Assembly: GCA_964654665.1 (NCBI GenBank) | Contig: CAZZKV010000002.1 | Location: 1-64,000 of the forward strand | From: CALCKU01 sp964654665 | GTDB lineage: Bacteria; Pseudomonadota; Alphaproteobacteria; Caulobacterales; Maricaulaceae | Length of the DNA: 64,000 nt | Direction: 5' to 3' | In this document: piece by piece, positions 25,658-34,783 of the stretch | How positions within the stretch are numbered: position 1 is the first letter of the stretch | Layout: each line of letters begins with the position of its first letter | Notes under the pieces: generated by a model | The model's input: the letters and a program-made list of their open reading frames with translations, nothing else | Told to the model about the DNA's origin: nothing | The model's database searches: none | Translations under genes and position numbers: made by a program

Positions 25658-26434
25658 CTACGGTTTGGTTGCAAATGTATCGTGATGGCTATGCAATAAG
25701 GACCGCAAATAAAAGGACAAATCGGCACGGTCTTTAAATCCCGCAGCTCGCGCGGCCTTTTCTTTCTGCGCAAGGCTAACAGGTGCATCGGCGGCAAAGC
25801 TTTTGAAATCATCATGAAACCCGATTGTAAAAACATCAACATCGGAACCGCCTACACGTTTGAATATCATATTCGGTGTTTGGCCTGTGGAAATGAGATA
25901 ATTATTTTCCATTTGTCGTTGCTTATAAAGTTGAGCCTGTTTACCGCCTACGGCGTGAAACATTTCAATATGATATAGTCCCTTCTCCATATAGGCAGCC
26001 TTGAGCTGTTCATAATCGGGACCGGTCACGAAAACGTCTTCGGCAAAAGCAATATCGTTATAAAGCCGCGTAATTAAAGACCGGTTTTTTTGAACGGCAG
26101 CGGCGCGCATGGCCAGAGTCTCGGGCTTATAATACTCTGCCCAGCTTCCCATGGGTAACATCGCCATAATATCCCATTGATCCCCTTGGCTATGCCGCAT
26201 AATCAGCGAAGCGGGTCGGCCTTTATAATAATCGCCCTGTTGCAAAAGCGTGATGGTTTCCAGCAAGGATTCAAACTGGCCGTGCTCTGCGCGCAGCGTT
26301 GTCACCTTATACAGATATTCCCCTTCGAGCGCATAAGCCGGCGCATCTGCTTTGTCCTGTGCTGCCGCTTGCTGTAACGGCGCTAACGTTCCTAAACCAA
26401 CCCACAACAGCCCCAGTATCACAGCTTTTATCAT
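25658..26434 (-). CDS. Secreted hypothetical protein with two ABM-like halves
   Basis: A 258-residue protein with a cleavable signal peptide (hydrophobic run, then PLQQAAAQDK). The mature part shows two parallel blocks: YLYKVTTLRAEHGQFESLLE ... DIMAMLPMGSWAEYY, and YHIEMFHAVGGKQAQLYKQR ... DVFTIGFHDDFKSFA. Each has the strand-helix-strand rhythm of dimeric alpha/beta-barrel (antibiotic-monooxygenase-like) domains. No catalytic or haem ligand is certain. The fold is inferred by eye; function unknown. Periplasmic location is likely. Confidence 0.65.
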   Translation of the reverse strand: MIKAVILGLLWVGLGTLAPLQQAAAQDKADAPAYALEGEYLYKVTTLRAEHGQFESLLETITLLQQGDYYKGRPASLIMRHSQGDQWDIMAMLPMGSWAEYYKPETLAMRAAAVQKNRSLITRLYNDIAFAEDVFVTGPDYEQLKAAYMEKGLYHIEMFHAVGGKQAQLYKQRQMENNYLISTGQTPNMIFKRVGGSDVDVFTIGFHDDFKSFAADAPVSLAQKEKAARAAGFKDRADLSFYLRSLLHSHHDTFATKP

Positions 26435-26499
26435 ATCACCCTCACAATTGCCTTATTGCTACCTTGACACAAGACCCATTTTTTTCCAAGAGGCGGACG

Positions 26500-26565
26500 G
26501 GCCTCGCTCCCCCACTGGAGCGCACTTTAGAGTCTGTATAAAAACGCAGGCGATGGAGACATATT
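26500..26565 (+). promoter_or_regulatory. serC leader RNA candidate
   Basis: CGCTCC (26505-26510) pairs with GGAGCG (26517-26522) around a CCCACT loop, 44 bases before the serC ATG. The serC Shine-Dalgarno GGAG at 26555-26558 could pair instead with the same CTCC, which would give a switch. A structured serC motif is known as a conserved leader of alphaproteobacterial serC-serA operons. Position and gene content fit, but I could not compare it with the covariance model. Confidence 0.5.
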
Positions 26566-27750
26566 ATGGCAAGAGCCACTACGGCGGTGATTCGTCCCAC
26601 CGCAAAACCTGCTGACCCGCGCTTTTCTGCGGGCCCCACTAAAAAACGCCCCGGATGGAGCCTTGATGCTCTGAGCGATGCCGCCCTCGGCCGCTCGCAC
26701 CGATCCGCTTTGGGCAAAGCGAAATTAAAAGAGGTTATTGACCTGACCCGCGATGTTCTGGGCGTACCTGCGGATTACCGTATCGCGATTGTACCAGCGT
26801 CTGATACCGGCGCCGTTGAAATGGCCATGTGGTCCCTGCTCGGCCCGCGCGGCGTCGACGTTGCCGCTTGGGAAAACTTTGGTAATGCTTGGATTACCGA
26901 TGCCCAATCACAATTACCGCTCGATGATCTACGTATATTAACCGCTGATTACGGGCACCTACCACCGCTCAATGACTATACGGGCGATAGAGATCTTGTC
27001 TTTACATGGAACGGCACCACGGCGGGCGTGCGTGTCCCTAATGCCGATTTTATACCCGCAGACCGCGAAGGCCTAACAATTTGCGATGCGACATCCGCCG
27101 TATTTGCCCAAGAGATCGCTTGGGATAAATGCGATGTTGTCACTTATAGCTGGCAAAAAAACATGGGCGGGGAAGCGGCCCATGGTATGCTTATCCTCTC
27201 GCCGCGCGCCGTTGAACGGCTAGAGAGCTATAGCCCGCCTTGGCCTTTGCCCAAGATTTTCCGTATGACTAGCAAGGGTAAACTCAATGAAGCCTTATTT
27301 GAAGGTGCAACCATTAACACCCCATCGCTCTTATGTACCGAAGATCATTTAGATGCCCTCAAATGGGTCAAAGCCAATGGCGGGTTACACGCCATGCATG
27401 CGCGCGCCGATGCCAATGCCCAAGTCCTATGGGATTGGATTGAGCGAACGCCGTGGATTGCTAATCTGGCGGAAAACCCCGAAGAGCGCTCAAACACGGG
27501 TGTCTGTATGAAAATCGTCGACCCGCGCATCACAGCGCTGGATATGGACGGACAGGCCGCCTTTGCAAAATCAATTGTCACACTTCTGGGTGATGAAAAT
27601 GTCGCGCTTGATTTTGGGGCCTATAAAACCGCCCCTGCTGGTTTTCGTATCTGGGCCTCGGGTCTGATTGAAAAATCAGATCTCGAAGCTTTGACCCCAT
27701 GGCTCGACTGGGCCTTTGAAACCAAAATTGCGGAGCTGGATAATGCCTAA
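26566..27750 (+). CDS. serC: Phosphoserine aminotransferase SerC
   Basis: A 394-residue PLP enzyme for the second step of serine synthesis (phosphohydroxypyruvate to phosphoserine, with glutamate). It is the longer alphaproteobacterial type: RFSAGPTKKRPGWS start, HRS motif, FTWNGTTAGVRVPN, ICDATSAVFAQ, and the PLP lysine in YSWQKNMGGE. GGAG lies 7 bases upstream. Its stop overlaps the serA start by 8 bases. Confidence 0.95.
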   Translation: MARATTAVIRPTAKPADPRFSAGPTKKRPGWSLDALSDAALGRSHRSALGKAKLKEVIDLTRDVLGVPADYRIAIVPASDTGAVEMAMWSLLGPRGVDVAAWENFGNAWITDAQSQLPLDDLRILTADYGHLPPLNDYTGDRDLVFTWNGTTAGVRVPNADFIPADREGLTICDATSAVFAQEIAWDKCDVVTYSWQKNMGGEAAHGMLILSPRAVERLESYSPPWPLPKIFRMTSKGKLNEALFEGATINTPSLLCTEDHLDALKWVKANGGLHAMHARADANAQVLWDWIERTPWIANLAENPEERSNTGVCMKIVDPRITALDMDGQAAFAKSIVTLLGDENVALDFGAYKTAPAGFRIWASGLIEKSDLEALTPWLDWAFETKIAELDNA

Positions 27751-29317
27751 GGTTCTTATTGCCGATAAAATGTCCGTTTCGGCTACGGAAGTTTTTAAAA
27801 ACCGCGGCGTGGATGTTGATGTTATCACGGGTCTATCCAAAGAAGAGCTTATCAAAATCATACCCGAATATGACGGTTTGGCCGTGCGGTCTTCATCGCG
27901 TCCCGATGCTGAAATTATTGCGGCAGCAACCCAACTGAAAGTCATTGGCCGCGCTGGAATTGGCGTGGATAATATTGATATCAAGGCAGCCACAGACCGC
28001 GGCGTTGTCGTTATGAACACCCCTTTTGGTAATGCGATAACAACAGCCGAACATGCCATTGCTATGTTATTTTCCGCCGCGCGCCAAATTCCAGCGGCCA
28101 GCACACGTACACAAAATGGGGAATGGCCAAAATCCGATTTCAAAGGTGTAGAACTGTTTAACAAAACACTTGGCATAATAGGATGCGGCAATATTGGCGC
28201 CCTCGTAGCTGAGCGGGCCTTGGGATTAAAGATGAAGGTCATTGCCTTTGATCCTTATCTCACGCCGGAACGGGCTGTAAAACTGGGCGTAGAAAAGGTT
28301 GAACTAGATGATCTGTTCCGGCGCGCCGATGCCATTACCTTGCACACACCTTTAGTGGAAAGCACCCGCGGGATTGTTTCCAAAGACCGTTTGGCAATGG
28401 CTAAAAAGGGAATCATTATTGTTAATTGCGCCCGCGGCGGACTTGTCGATGAAGAGGCTCTAAAAGACGCTTTGGATAGCGGCCATGTTCGCGCAGCCGC
28501 GCTGGATGTTTTTGCTGTCGAGCCTGCTAAAGACCATCCGCTATTTGGCACTCCAAATTTCATCGCTACGCCGCACCTTGGCGCGTCTACATTAGAAGCC
28601 CAAGAAAATGTGGCGGTACAGGTCGCTGAACAAATGGCCGATTACCTGCTGACCGGCGCGGTTTCCAATGCCTTGAACACCCCGTCTATCTCGGCCGAAG
28701 AGGCCCCCCGCCTCAAGCCTTTTGTCGGACTGGCTGACAAGCTGGGCACGATGATGGGCCAATTATTACGCAGCCCGGTGAAATCTGTTGAAATCACCTA
28801 TAAAGGCAGCGTAACGGCGCTCAATACCAAACCTATGTCAGCCGCCGCGCTCGCTGGATTGCTCAAATCTGCTATGCCCGAGGTTAATATGGTATCTGCG
28901 CCGGTTCTGGCGAAAGAACGCGGTATTGAAATTACCGAGTCCTATATTGACGAAGCCGAGCGGGCTGAAAGCCTCATCCGTCTGACAATTGCAACCAATG
29001 AACGTAAATTTGCTATTGTCGGTACAATATACAGAGATGAGCCGCGTATTGTGCGCCTGTTCGGCGTACAAATGGATGCCGCTTTTGACCCAACAATGAT
29101 CTATGTACGTAACCATGATAAACCGGGGTTTGTTGGACAGTTGGGAAATCTATTGGGTGATGCGCAGATTAACATCGCGACATTTTCAATGGGCAGGCGT
29201 TCAGAACGCGGCGAAGCCGTATGCCTTGTCTCGGTTGACGGTCTTGTCTCGCCCGATGTGATAGCGAAAATAGAAGCGATAGACCAAGTTAAAATCGTTG
29301 ATTTAGTAACATTGTAA
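27743..29317 (+). CDS. serA: D-3-phosphoglycerate dehydrogenase SerA
   Basis: A 524-residue long-type enzyme for the first step of serine synthesis. Order: substrate domain (KVLIADKMSVSATEVF), Rossmann motif GIIGCGNIGALVAERA, catalytic Arg in NCARGGLVDEEAL, Glu in FAVEPAKDHPLF, His in ATPHLGASTLEAQ, an intervening ASB-like domain, and a C-terminal ACT domain (MIYVRNHDKPGFVGQLGNLL) for serine feedback. The ATG at 27743 lies inside the serC end. Confidence 0.96.
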   Translation: MPKVLIADKMSVSATEVFKNRGVDVDVITGLSKEELIKIIPEYDGLAVRSSSRPDAEIIAAATQLKVIGRAGIGVDNIDIKAATDRGVVVMNTPFGNAITTAEHAIAMLFSAARQIPAASTRTQNGEWPKSDFKGVELFNKTLGIIGCGNIGALVAERALGLKMKVIAFDPYLTPERAVKLGVEKVELDDLFRRADAITLHTPLVESTRGIVSKDRLAMAKKGIIIVNCARGGLVDEEALKDALDSGHVRAAALDVFAVEPAKDHPLFGTPNFIATPHLGASTLEAQENVAVQVAEQMADYLLTGAVSNALNTPSISAEEAPRLKPFVGLADKLGTMMGQLLRSPVKSVEITYKGSVTALNTKPMSAAALAGLLKSAMPEVNMVSAPVLAKERGIEITESYIDEAERAESLIRLTIATNERKFAIVGTIYRDEPRIVRLFGVQMDAAFDPTMIYVRNHDKPGFVGQLGNLLGDAQINIATFSMGRRSERGEAVCLVSVDGLVSPDVIAKIEAIDQVKIVDLVTL

Positions 29318-29319
29318 AA

Positions 29320-29353
29320 TTATCCCCAATCGGGCCTGCTCGATTGGGGATAA
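29320..29353. terminator. Perfect 13-bp hairpin after serA
   Basis: TTATCCCCAATCG (29320-29332) pairs without mismatch with CGATTGGGGATAA (29341-29353), loop GGCCTGCT, starting 3 bases after the serA stop. No T-tract follows on the plus strand, so it is either a weak terminator or an RNA-stability hairpin protecting the serCA mRNA 3' end. Confidence 0.65.
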
Positions 29354-29449
29354 TAATATGCCATTATAATCCGGTTTCTAACTGTGTTCTTTATTTGACA
29401 AATTAAGACTGTACCGTTTTCCTAAAATTATAAGGTTATAGGAAATATT

Positions 29450-30070
29450 ATGGCGATCAGACATCAGTTCAAGACTGCGATCATACTCTGGTTATCTGCC
29501 ATAGTCTGGTTTTTTGGATTTACCACGGCCGCCTATGCGCAACTTACGGAAATACGGGCCGGCATAACCGAATTTGATGAACGCACGCTCAAGGTCGGAT
29601 GGGGTAGAGGCGGGGGCCGCGAAAACAGCATCGGCCTTAATGCTGAAGTTATTTTTGATACGCCCGTATTTCTGCAATGGGCGCTCGCTCCAAAGCCTTA
29701 TATTGGCGGGACACTTAACCTTGAAGGCAACACCTCTTACGGCGGAGCTGGTTTTTTGTGGCGACAAAACCTCGGCGATAAATTTTACGGCGATATCGGG
29801 ATCGGGCTGGTTATACATGATGGAACAAAGGTTGTCTTTTCACGTGAAAATTTAACGCGCCAGAGTTTTAACACGCTAATCCGGCGCAGTAATGAAGAAA
29901 TTTCCTTTGGATCGCGTGTTTTGTTTCGTCCCACTTTAACCCTGGGCTATCGTATAAATGAGAAATGGGCGGGCGAGGTGTTTTTTGAACATTTGTCCAA
30001 CGGATCCATATTCGGTTCTGTCAATGAAGGCGTTGATAATCTTGGTTTACGCGCCGCGCGGCGGTTTTAA
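29450..30070 (+). CDS. Lipid A 3-O-deacylase (PagL family)
   Basis: A 206-residue outer-membrane protein with a signal peptide (hydrophobic core, then TAAYAQ) and alternating beta-strand pattern. The active-site motif FFEHLSNGS gives His181 and Ser183, and Glu193 follows in VNEGVDN, matching the His-Ser-Glu triad layout of PagL, though Glu spacing should be checked. The C-terminal Phe is typical of barrel proteins. It should remove the 3-O acyl chain of lipid A. Confidence 0.8.
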   Translation: MAIRHQFKTAIILWLSAIVWFFGFTTAAYAQLTEIRAGITEFDERTLKVGWGRGGGRENSIGLNAEVIFDTPVFLQWALAPKPYIGGTLNLEGNTSYGGAGFLWRQNLGDKFYGDIGIGLVIHDGTKVVFSRENLTRQSFNTLIRRSNEEISFGSRVLFRPTLTLGYRINEKWAGEVFFEHLSNGSIFGSVNEGVDNLGLRAARRF

Positions 30071-30145
30071 GAAACTCCATATTTAAGCTCGCCATAGCTA
30101 CCAAAATTGTCTAAAGACTAAAAAAGTCTGGGAATAAGATTCTTT

Positions 30146-30176
30146 AGGCGCAGCCTGTAATGGTTGCGCCTTTATT
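30146..30176 (+). terminator. Terminator-like hairpin upstream of purA
   Basis: AGGCGCAGCC (30146-30155) pairs with GGTTGCGCCT (30162-30171) with one G-T wobble and a 6-base loop, then TTTATT. It lies 12 bases before the purA ATG at 30189, and the purA Shine-Dalgarno (GAGGTG) begins 7 bases after the stem. It may end the pagL transcript or attenuate purA. Confidence 0.55.
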
Positions 30177-30188
30177 ATGAGGTGAATT

Positions 30189-31481
30189 ATGGCCAATGTT
30201 GTCGTTGTCGGCTCCCAATGGGGCGACGAAGGAAAAGGCAAAATTGTTGACTGGCTTTCAAACCGCGCCGATGTGGTAGTCCGGTTTCAAGGGGGACATA
30301 ATGCTGGCCATACGCTGGTTGTTGACGGCGAAGTTTATAAATTATCCCTACTGCCATCCGGCGTAGTTCGCGGCGGTAAAATATCGGTCATAGGCAATGG
30401 TGTTGTCCTAAACCCATGGGCTTTTTTGGATGAGGCTGAACGTATAAAGAAACAAGGTGTAAAAATATCACCCGAAAATCTTATGATCTCGGAAAGTACC
30501 TCATTGATCTTGCCTATCCATTCAGAACTGGACGGTATTCGCGAAAACCGTGTTGACGGCGTAAAAATAGGCACAACCAAACGCGGCATTGGCCCGGCTT
30601 ATGAAGATAAAGTTGCCCGGCGTGCTATCCGTGTATGTGACCTCGCCGATGAAGATCATCTTCTGGCCCGTGTCACAAACCTGCTCCATCACCATAATGC
30701 TCTGCGCCGCGGCCTTGGGCACCCTGAAACCGATGCCCAAGCGCTGTATCAATCTTTGCTGGAGATTGCTCCCAAAATTCTTCCCTTTATGGCCCCAGTT
30801 TGGCATGTATTGGATGAAGCTCAACGCACGGAAAAACGTATCCTGTTTGAAGGCGCGCAAGGCGCTATGCTCGATATTGACCACGGCACCTATCCCTTTG
30901 TCACCAGTTCCAATACAATTGCTGGCCAAGCAGCAGCCGGTTCCGGCATGGGCCCGCGTGCGCTCAATTATGTTCTGGGAATCACCAAAGCCTATACAAC
31001 CCGTGTTGGCGAAGGACCTTTCCCGACGGAATTAACCGATGCTATCGGTCAACGCCTCGGGGAACGCGGCCATGAATTTGGTACTGTTACAGGGCGTCAA
31101 CGCCGCTGCGGCTGGTTTGATGCCATTATGGTTCGCCAAGCCATTATTACGGGCGGGATATCCGGAATCGCCCTGACCAAGCTAGACGTTCTGGATGGGC
31201 TGGATGAGCTGAAAATTTGCACAGGCTATAAGCTAAACGGTAAACTTTTGCGCCGGTTGCCGGCGGGAGCAACCAATCAAGCCGGTATCGAACCCATTTA
31301 CGAAGCTATGCCCGGGTGGCAAGGCAGTACACGCGGCGCCCGCTCTTGGGCGGATTTACCCGCCGAGGCGGTGAAATATGTCCGCCGCGTCGAAGAACTT
31401 ATCGGCTGCCCAGTCTCTATGGTTTCAACTTCACCCGAACGCGAAGATGTTATTTTAATGCGTGATCCGTTTAAAGCCTGA
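30189..31481 (+). CDS. purA: Adenylosuccinate synthase PurA
   Basis: A 430-residue GTP-dependent enzyme joining IMP and aspartate, committing purines to AMP. GSQWGDEGKGKIVDWLS is the P-loop start; GGHNAGHTLVV, GIGPAYEDK, FEGAQGAMLDIDHGTYPFVT and the C-terminal guanine site (TKLDVLDGLDEL) are intact. The start has GAGGTG close upstream. Confidence 0.97.
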   Translation: MANVVVVGSQWGDEGKGKIVDWLSNRADVVVRFQGGHNAGHTLVVDGEVYKLSLLPSGVVRGGKISVIGNGVVLNPWAFLDEAERIKKQGVKISPENLMISESTSLILPIHSELDGIRENRVDGVKIGTTKRGIGPAYEDKVARRAIRVCDLADEDHLLARVTNLLHHHNALRRGLGHPETDAQALYQSLLEIAPKILPFMAPVWHVLDEAQRTEKRILFEGAQGAMLDIDHGTYPFVTSSNTIAGQAAAGSGMGPRALNYVLGITKAYTTRVGEGPFPTELTDAIGQRLGERGHEFGTVTGRQRRCGWFDAIMVRQAIITGGISGIALTKLDVLDGLDELKICTGYKLNGKLLRRLPAGATNQAGIEPIYEAMPGWQGSTRGARSWADLPAEAVKYVRRVEELIGCPVSMVSTSPEREDVILMRDPFKA

Positions 31482-31544
31482 CAGACCCAATGGCGTGACG
31501 AAAATTTAAGCTGCAATCCGGAGAGCTTTGACCTAGGGACATTT

Positions 31545-32150
31545 ATGGGATTGTTACGTCTGCTTTTTATCACGGCATTATTGACCTTGCCAAATGGCGC
31601 TATTGCGCAGTCCGGCCCGCAATCTGACCCACTACCTGATCTATTGGATAGTGAACCGGAATTGGTGACATCAAAAAAATTGAAAAAACGCGGGGAACAT
31701 ATTGATGGCCCCATTAGTGCAACTCATCCAGCAGGGTTACTATTGGCCAGTTTTGATCAAAATGCTGATTACACAATCACGCCGTCGGAAATAACGGCAG
31801 GTCAAACGGCAGCCTTTCAGGCGGCTGATCGTAGCCAGAACGGCAGTTTGAACTTCCTCGAACTAGAGGCTTGGCGCGAAAAAGCACTTGGATCTCTTGA
31901 TGCTATGCCCGGTAATATTTCCTTTGATCGTAATTTTGATCAAACTGTCAGCCGCGAAGAATTTGACCAAACCTTTGAACGCATTATTCGCAAGGCCGAT
32001 AAAAATGGTGATGGCGCGTTAGCCTTTTCCGAACTGATTCATGTTTTTGCTATGCCTAAACGCATCGAAGCACCGCCCCCGCCGCCCCGTACATTTCGCG
32101 ATGCCCCGGGGCGGGGACAAGACCGCGGGCGGTTTCCAAACAGACGGTAA
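31545..32150 (+). CDS. Secreted EF-hand protein
   Basis: A 201-residue protein with a signal peptide (LLRLLFITALLTLPNGAIAQ). Four calcium-loop-like segments are visible: DQNADYTITPSE, DRSQNGSLNFLE, DRNFDQTVSREE and DKNGDGALAFSE. The last is canonical; the others deviate at some ligand positions. The tail is Pro/Arg-rich. It probably binds Ca2+ in the periplasm; its partner is unknown. The start has AGGGA 7 bases upstream. Confidence 0.8.
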   Translation: MGLLRLLFITALLTLPNGAIAQSGPQSDPLPDLLDSEPELVTSKKLKKRGEHIDGPISATHPAGLLLASFDQNADYTITPSEITAGQTAAFQAADRSQNGSLNFLELEAWREKALGSLDAMPGNISFDRNFDQTVSREEFDQTFERIIRKADKNGDGALAFSELIHVFAMPKRIEAPPPPPRTFRDAPGRGQDRGRFPNRR

Positions 32151-32183
32151 ACCACTTATAACATATGCCGAAAGGCGGAAAAT

Positions 32184-32864
32184 TTAAATATCGGTTTGTT
32201 TCGGCTGCGCGGCTTTTTCAAGCTGTTTTAAAAGGTCTTCATGCAGATCACCGGAATCGCCGCCGCCAAATACCATAGCCCCTGAGGTATAGCTGCTGCC
32301 AAAGGTTTCCGCCGCTGTGAATGTCTGGGCGATCCCTGATAAAAATTCCTTTTCGGTCAAATTATCCAAAGGATGAATAAACACGGCCCAAACCACAGTA
32401 TTGGCAATGGCATAGCGCACATCCAGCACAGCATCGAAATTCGCCTTGAGCATACGCGTCATAATTTCAGGAGGAACAGAGGCTTCTGAAATAATGGGAG
32501 CAACAATGCGCATCCGGCGCGCCTTTGTATCATAGACCAGAATAATATCACGATCCCGAATTTTGAAAGTTATATTATTTGGGTTAACTTTCGCGGTTTT
32601 GTCAATTGTCTGAATCAATGTTGTCATTGTCTCCGGAGTCATTATCGCATCGGATCCCAAGCTCCCCTCTTCCAGAGCTTGATCATCGGGGGCCAGATCA
32701 TTCGGGGCGAGGTCTTCGGACGGCGGTTCTGCCGATTTTCTATCATCGGGTACGGCCTGCCTCTCTGTTTGGGGTTCCGCCGTTTGTCCATCTGTACCCG
32801 CGGCGCTACAGGACGAAAAGATCAGCGCCAGACAACTCATAATAAGGATTGAAAAATATTTCAT
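32184..32864 (-). CDS. Putative lipoprotein, YbjN/chaperone-like domain
   Basis: A 226-residue protein. The signal peptide ends at a lipobox-like FSSC (Cys near residue 19). A Pro/Asp-rich linker with a short internal repeat (EDLAPNDLAPDDQ) precedes a compact domain: MTTLIQTIDKTA, IILVYDTKARRMRIVAP, LDVRYAIANTVVWAVFIHPL and FGSSYTSGAMVFGGGDS. This alternation resembles YbjN or type III chaperone folds, a guess by eye. Start 32864 is preferred over 32936 because the signal peptide begins there, though no clear Shine-Dalgarno is seen. Confidence 0.6.
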   Translation of the reverse strand: MKYFSILIMSCLALIFSSCSAAGTDGQTAEPQTERQAVPDDRKSAEPPSEDLAPNDLAPDDQALEEGSLGSDAIMTPETMTTLIQTIDKTAKVNPNNITFKIRDRDIILVYDTKARRMRIVAPIISEASVPPEIMTRMLKANFDAVLDVRYAIANTVVWAVFIHPLDNLTEKEFLSGIAQTFTAAETFGSSYTSGAMVFGGGDSGDLHEDLLKQLEKAAQPKQTDI

Positions 32865-32982
32865 AGGGTAGCTTAACCCCCGACAGACCGCCTGCAAGTC
32901 ACAATTATGCGATAAGCCCAAACAAACGGCCTTCACTCTAAAATATTATTGACGACAAACAGCCCCCCTGCCAAGCGGGTTC

Positions 32983-33885
32983 ATGCAGGTGGCACCCAAT
33001 GATTCTTTAAAACAATCCCATCTTTTGGGGATTGCCATAATCCTCGTTTTAATATGGGGCAGTGCCTATACAATTGTTGATGTTGGCGTGCGCTATATGA
33101 CGCCCATATGGCTGGTAGCCTATCGTTTAATTATCGGGGCCGTTCTGGTCACAGCCTATGTCCTTGTCAGCGGTGAAAAACTGCCAAAACTGAGTGACCG
33201 GCGCTGGCTATGGTATTTCAGCCTTGGCATGAGCGGCTCTGTCATCCCGTTTTTTTTACTCACGACCGGACAAGTCCATGTGGATAGCGGGCTGACCTCA
33301 ATCATTGTTGGGGCTATGCCACTTATGACTATTGTACTGGCCCATTTTTTCACACAGGAAAAATTAAACTGGCAAAAATCCCTAGGCTTCATAATCGGGT
33401 TTTGCGGCATCATAGTATTATTTCTGCCGGATGATTTATCCTTACAACTTGTCAAAAACTGGAAATCCCAACTTATGATTGTTGGCGGCGCGGGCTGTTA
33501 TGCCGTCACCACGGTAGCCGCCAAACGTGCCCCGCAAACCCAATCATCTGTTGGGGCCGCAATGATGTTGATTTGCGCCGCCTGTGTCGGGTTTATATGG
33601 GCCTGCCTGACTGAGCCTGCTGATCTAACAACGCCCTTACCCGGTCTATTATCTGCCATAGCGCTTGGAGTTGGATCAACAGCGCTCGCGACAATTCTCT
33701 ATCTCTATGTTATCCAGAAAACAGGGCCCAGCATGGTCGCCCGTATTAATTATTTTGTGCCGGCCACATCGGTTATTTTTGGCGTTTGGTTATTGGATGA
33801 ACCTTTCACGGGACGCACGGCCTTCGCCTTTATTGTTATTGGACTGGGCGTTATGATTTCGCGTATAAAGCCGTCTAGGGTTTAA
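32983..33885 (+). CDS. EamA/DMT family transporter
   Basis: A 300-residue inner-membrane protein of about ten segments with the two-repeat EamA layout: GIAIILVLIWGSAYTIVDVG in the first half and GAGCYAVTTVAAKRAP opening the second, ending VVIGLGVMIS-like. Substrate unknown (metabolite export is typical). It overlaps the convergent thiD gene by 11 bases. The start is either ATG 32983 or GTG 32989. Confidence 0.85.
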   Translation: MQVAPNDSLKQSHLLGIAIILVLIWGSAYTIVDVGVRYMTPIWLVAYRLIIGAVLVTAYVLVSGEKLPKLSDRRWLWYFSLGMSGSVIPFFLLTTGQVHVDSGLTSIIVGAMPLMTIVLAHFFTQEKLNWQKSLGFIIGFCGIIVLFLPDDLSLQLVKNWKSQLMIVGGAGCYAVTTVAAKRAPQTQSSVGAAMMLICAACVGFIWACLTEPADLTTPLPGLLSAIALGVGSTALATILYLYVIQKTGPSMVARINYFVPATSVIFGVWLLDEPFTGRTAFAFIVIGLGVMISRIKPSRV

Positions 33886-34759
33886 AATCTTTAAGCGCAG
33901 CAAAGGGGTTTGCGGACTGTCCCGCCGCTTCATCGGCATCATTCGCTTCTAAAACCAAACCATGATTAAGCGGGCCCTGCCCCGCACCTAATTTCGGCGC
34001 ATTGTTGATAGCCTCAAAAACAAAATCACGCGCCCGCATAACGGCTTCTTCAAGCGGATGTCCCAAGGCTAACCCCGCCGCTACTGCGCTAGCCAATGTG
34101 CAGCCTGTCCCATGGGTATGGCGCGAGTGAATGCGCGGTCCTGTCATCATCGATGCACCTTCATCGGAGACCAGAACGTCGATCACGGTTTTCCCCGTTA
34201 AATGCCCGCCTTTCATCAGTGCGGCATACGCCCCCATCTCCAAAAGCTGCCGCCCTGCTGTGGCTAAATCACTGGCCTCCTTTATACTCACCCCCGTGAG
34301 TATTTCCGCCTCGGGAACATTGGGCGTGATAATATCGCAATGCGGGATGAGCCTGTCTTTTAGTGCTACAACAGCCGCATCTTGCAGCAAGCTATCGCCG
34401 GATGTAGCCACCATAACCGGATCCAATACCACAAGAGCTGCGCTGTCTTTAATTTCTTCAGCCACTACATCTATAATATCCGCTGTCGCCAACATCCCGA
34501 TTTTAATGATATCCGCACCAATATCATCCATCGCGCTGCGGATTTGCGCCCGCACCATAGTTGGTGAGCAGGCTTCAACCTGCTGAACACCGTGGGTATT
34601 TTGCGCCGTTATCGCCGTTATCGCGCTTTGGCTGTAAACCCCAAAAGCGGCACAGGTTTTGATATCGGCCTGAACACCCGCCCCGCCAGAACTGTCTGAA
34701 CCAGCAATAATCAGAACGCGGGGGACAGTGATAGTGTCAAGCAAAGTGCTCTGTTTCAA
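33875..34759 (-). CDS. thiD: Bifunctional hydroxymethylpyrimidine kinase/phosphomethylpyrimidine kinase ThiD
   Basis: About 294 residues of the ribokinase fold, phosphorylating HMP and HMP-P for thiamine. IIAGSDSSGGAGVQADIKT, LVLDPVMVATSGDSLL, ITPNVPEAEILTG and THGTGCTLASAVAAGLA (anion hole and catalytic Asp region) are intact. The start is uncertain: TTG 34759 has GGAG 6 bases upstream and is preferred; in-frame ATGs at 34771 and 34804 lack a ribosome site. No TPP riboswitch is seen. A CRP-like palindrome lies 25 bases upstream of TTG 34759. Confidence 0.9.
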   Translation of the reverse strand: MKQSTLLDTITVPRVLIIAGSDSSGGAGVQADIKTCAAFGVYSQSAITAITAQNTHGVQQVEACSPTMVRAQIRSAMDDIGADIIKIGMLATADIIDVVAEEIKDSAALVVLDPVMVATSGDSLLQDAAVVALKDRLIPHCDIITPNVPEAEILTGVSIKEASDLATAGRQLLEMGAYAALMKGGHLTGKTVIDVLVSDEGASMMTGPRIHSRHTHGTGCTLASAVAAGLALGHPLEEAVMRARDFVFEAINNAPKLGAGQGPLNHGLVLEANDADEAAGQSANPFAALKDFKP

Positions 34760-34783
34760 CGTTATCTCCATTTTTTTAATGAA

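Noticed and set aside
26464..26469. TTGACA hexamer upstream of serC
   Set aside because: A good -35 but no acceptable -10 at 16-18 bases, so no promoter was called.
29395..29400. TTGACA upstream of pagL
   Set aside because: The only -10-like hexamer is 22 bases away, too far for a normal promoter.
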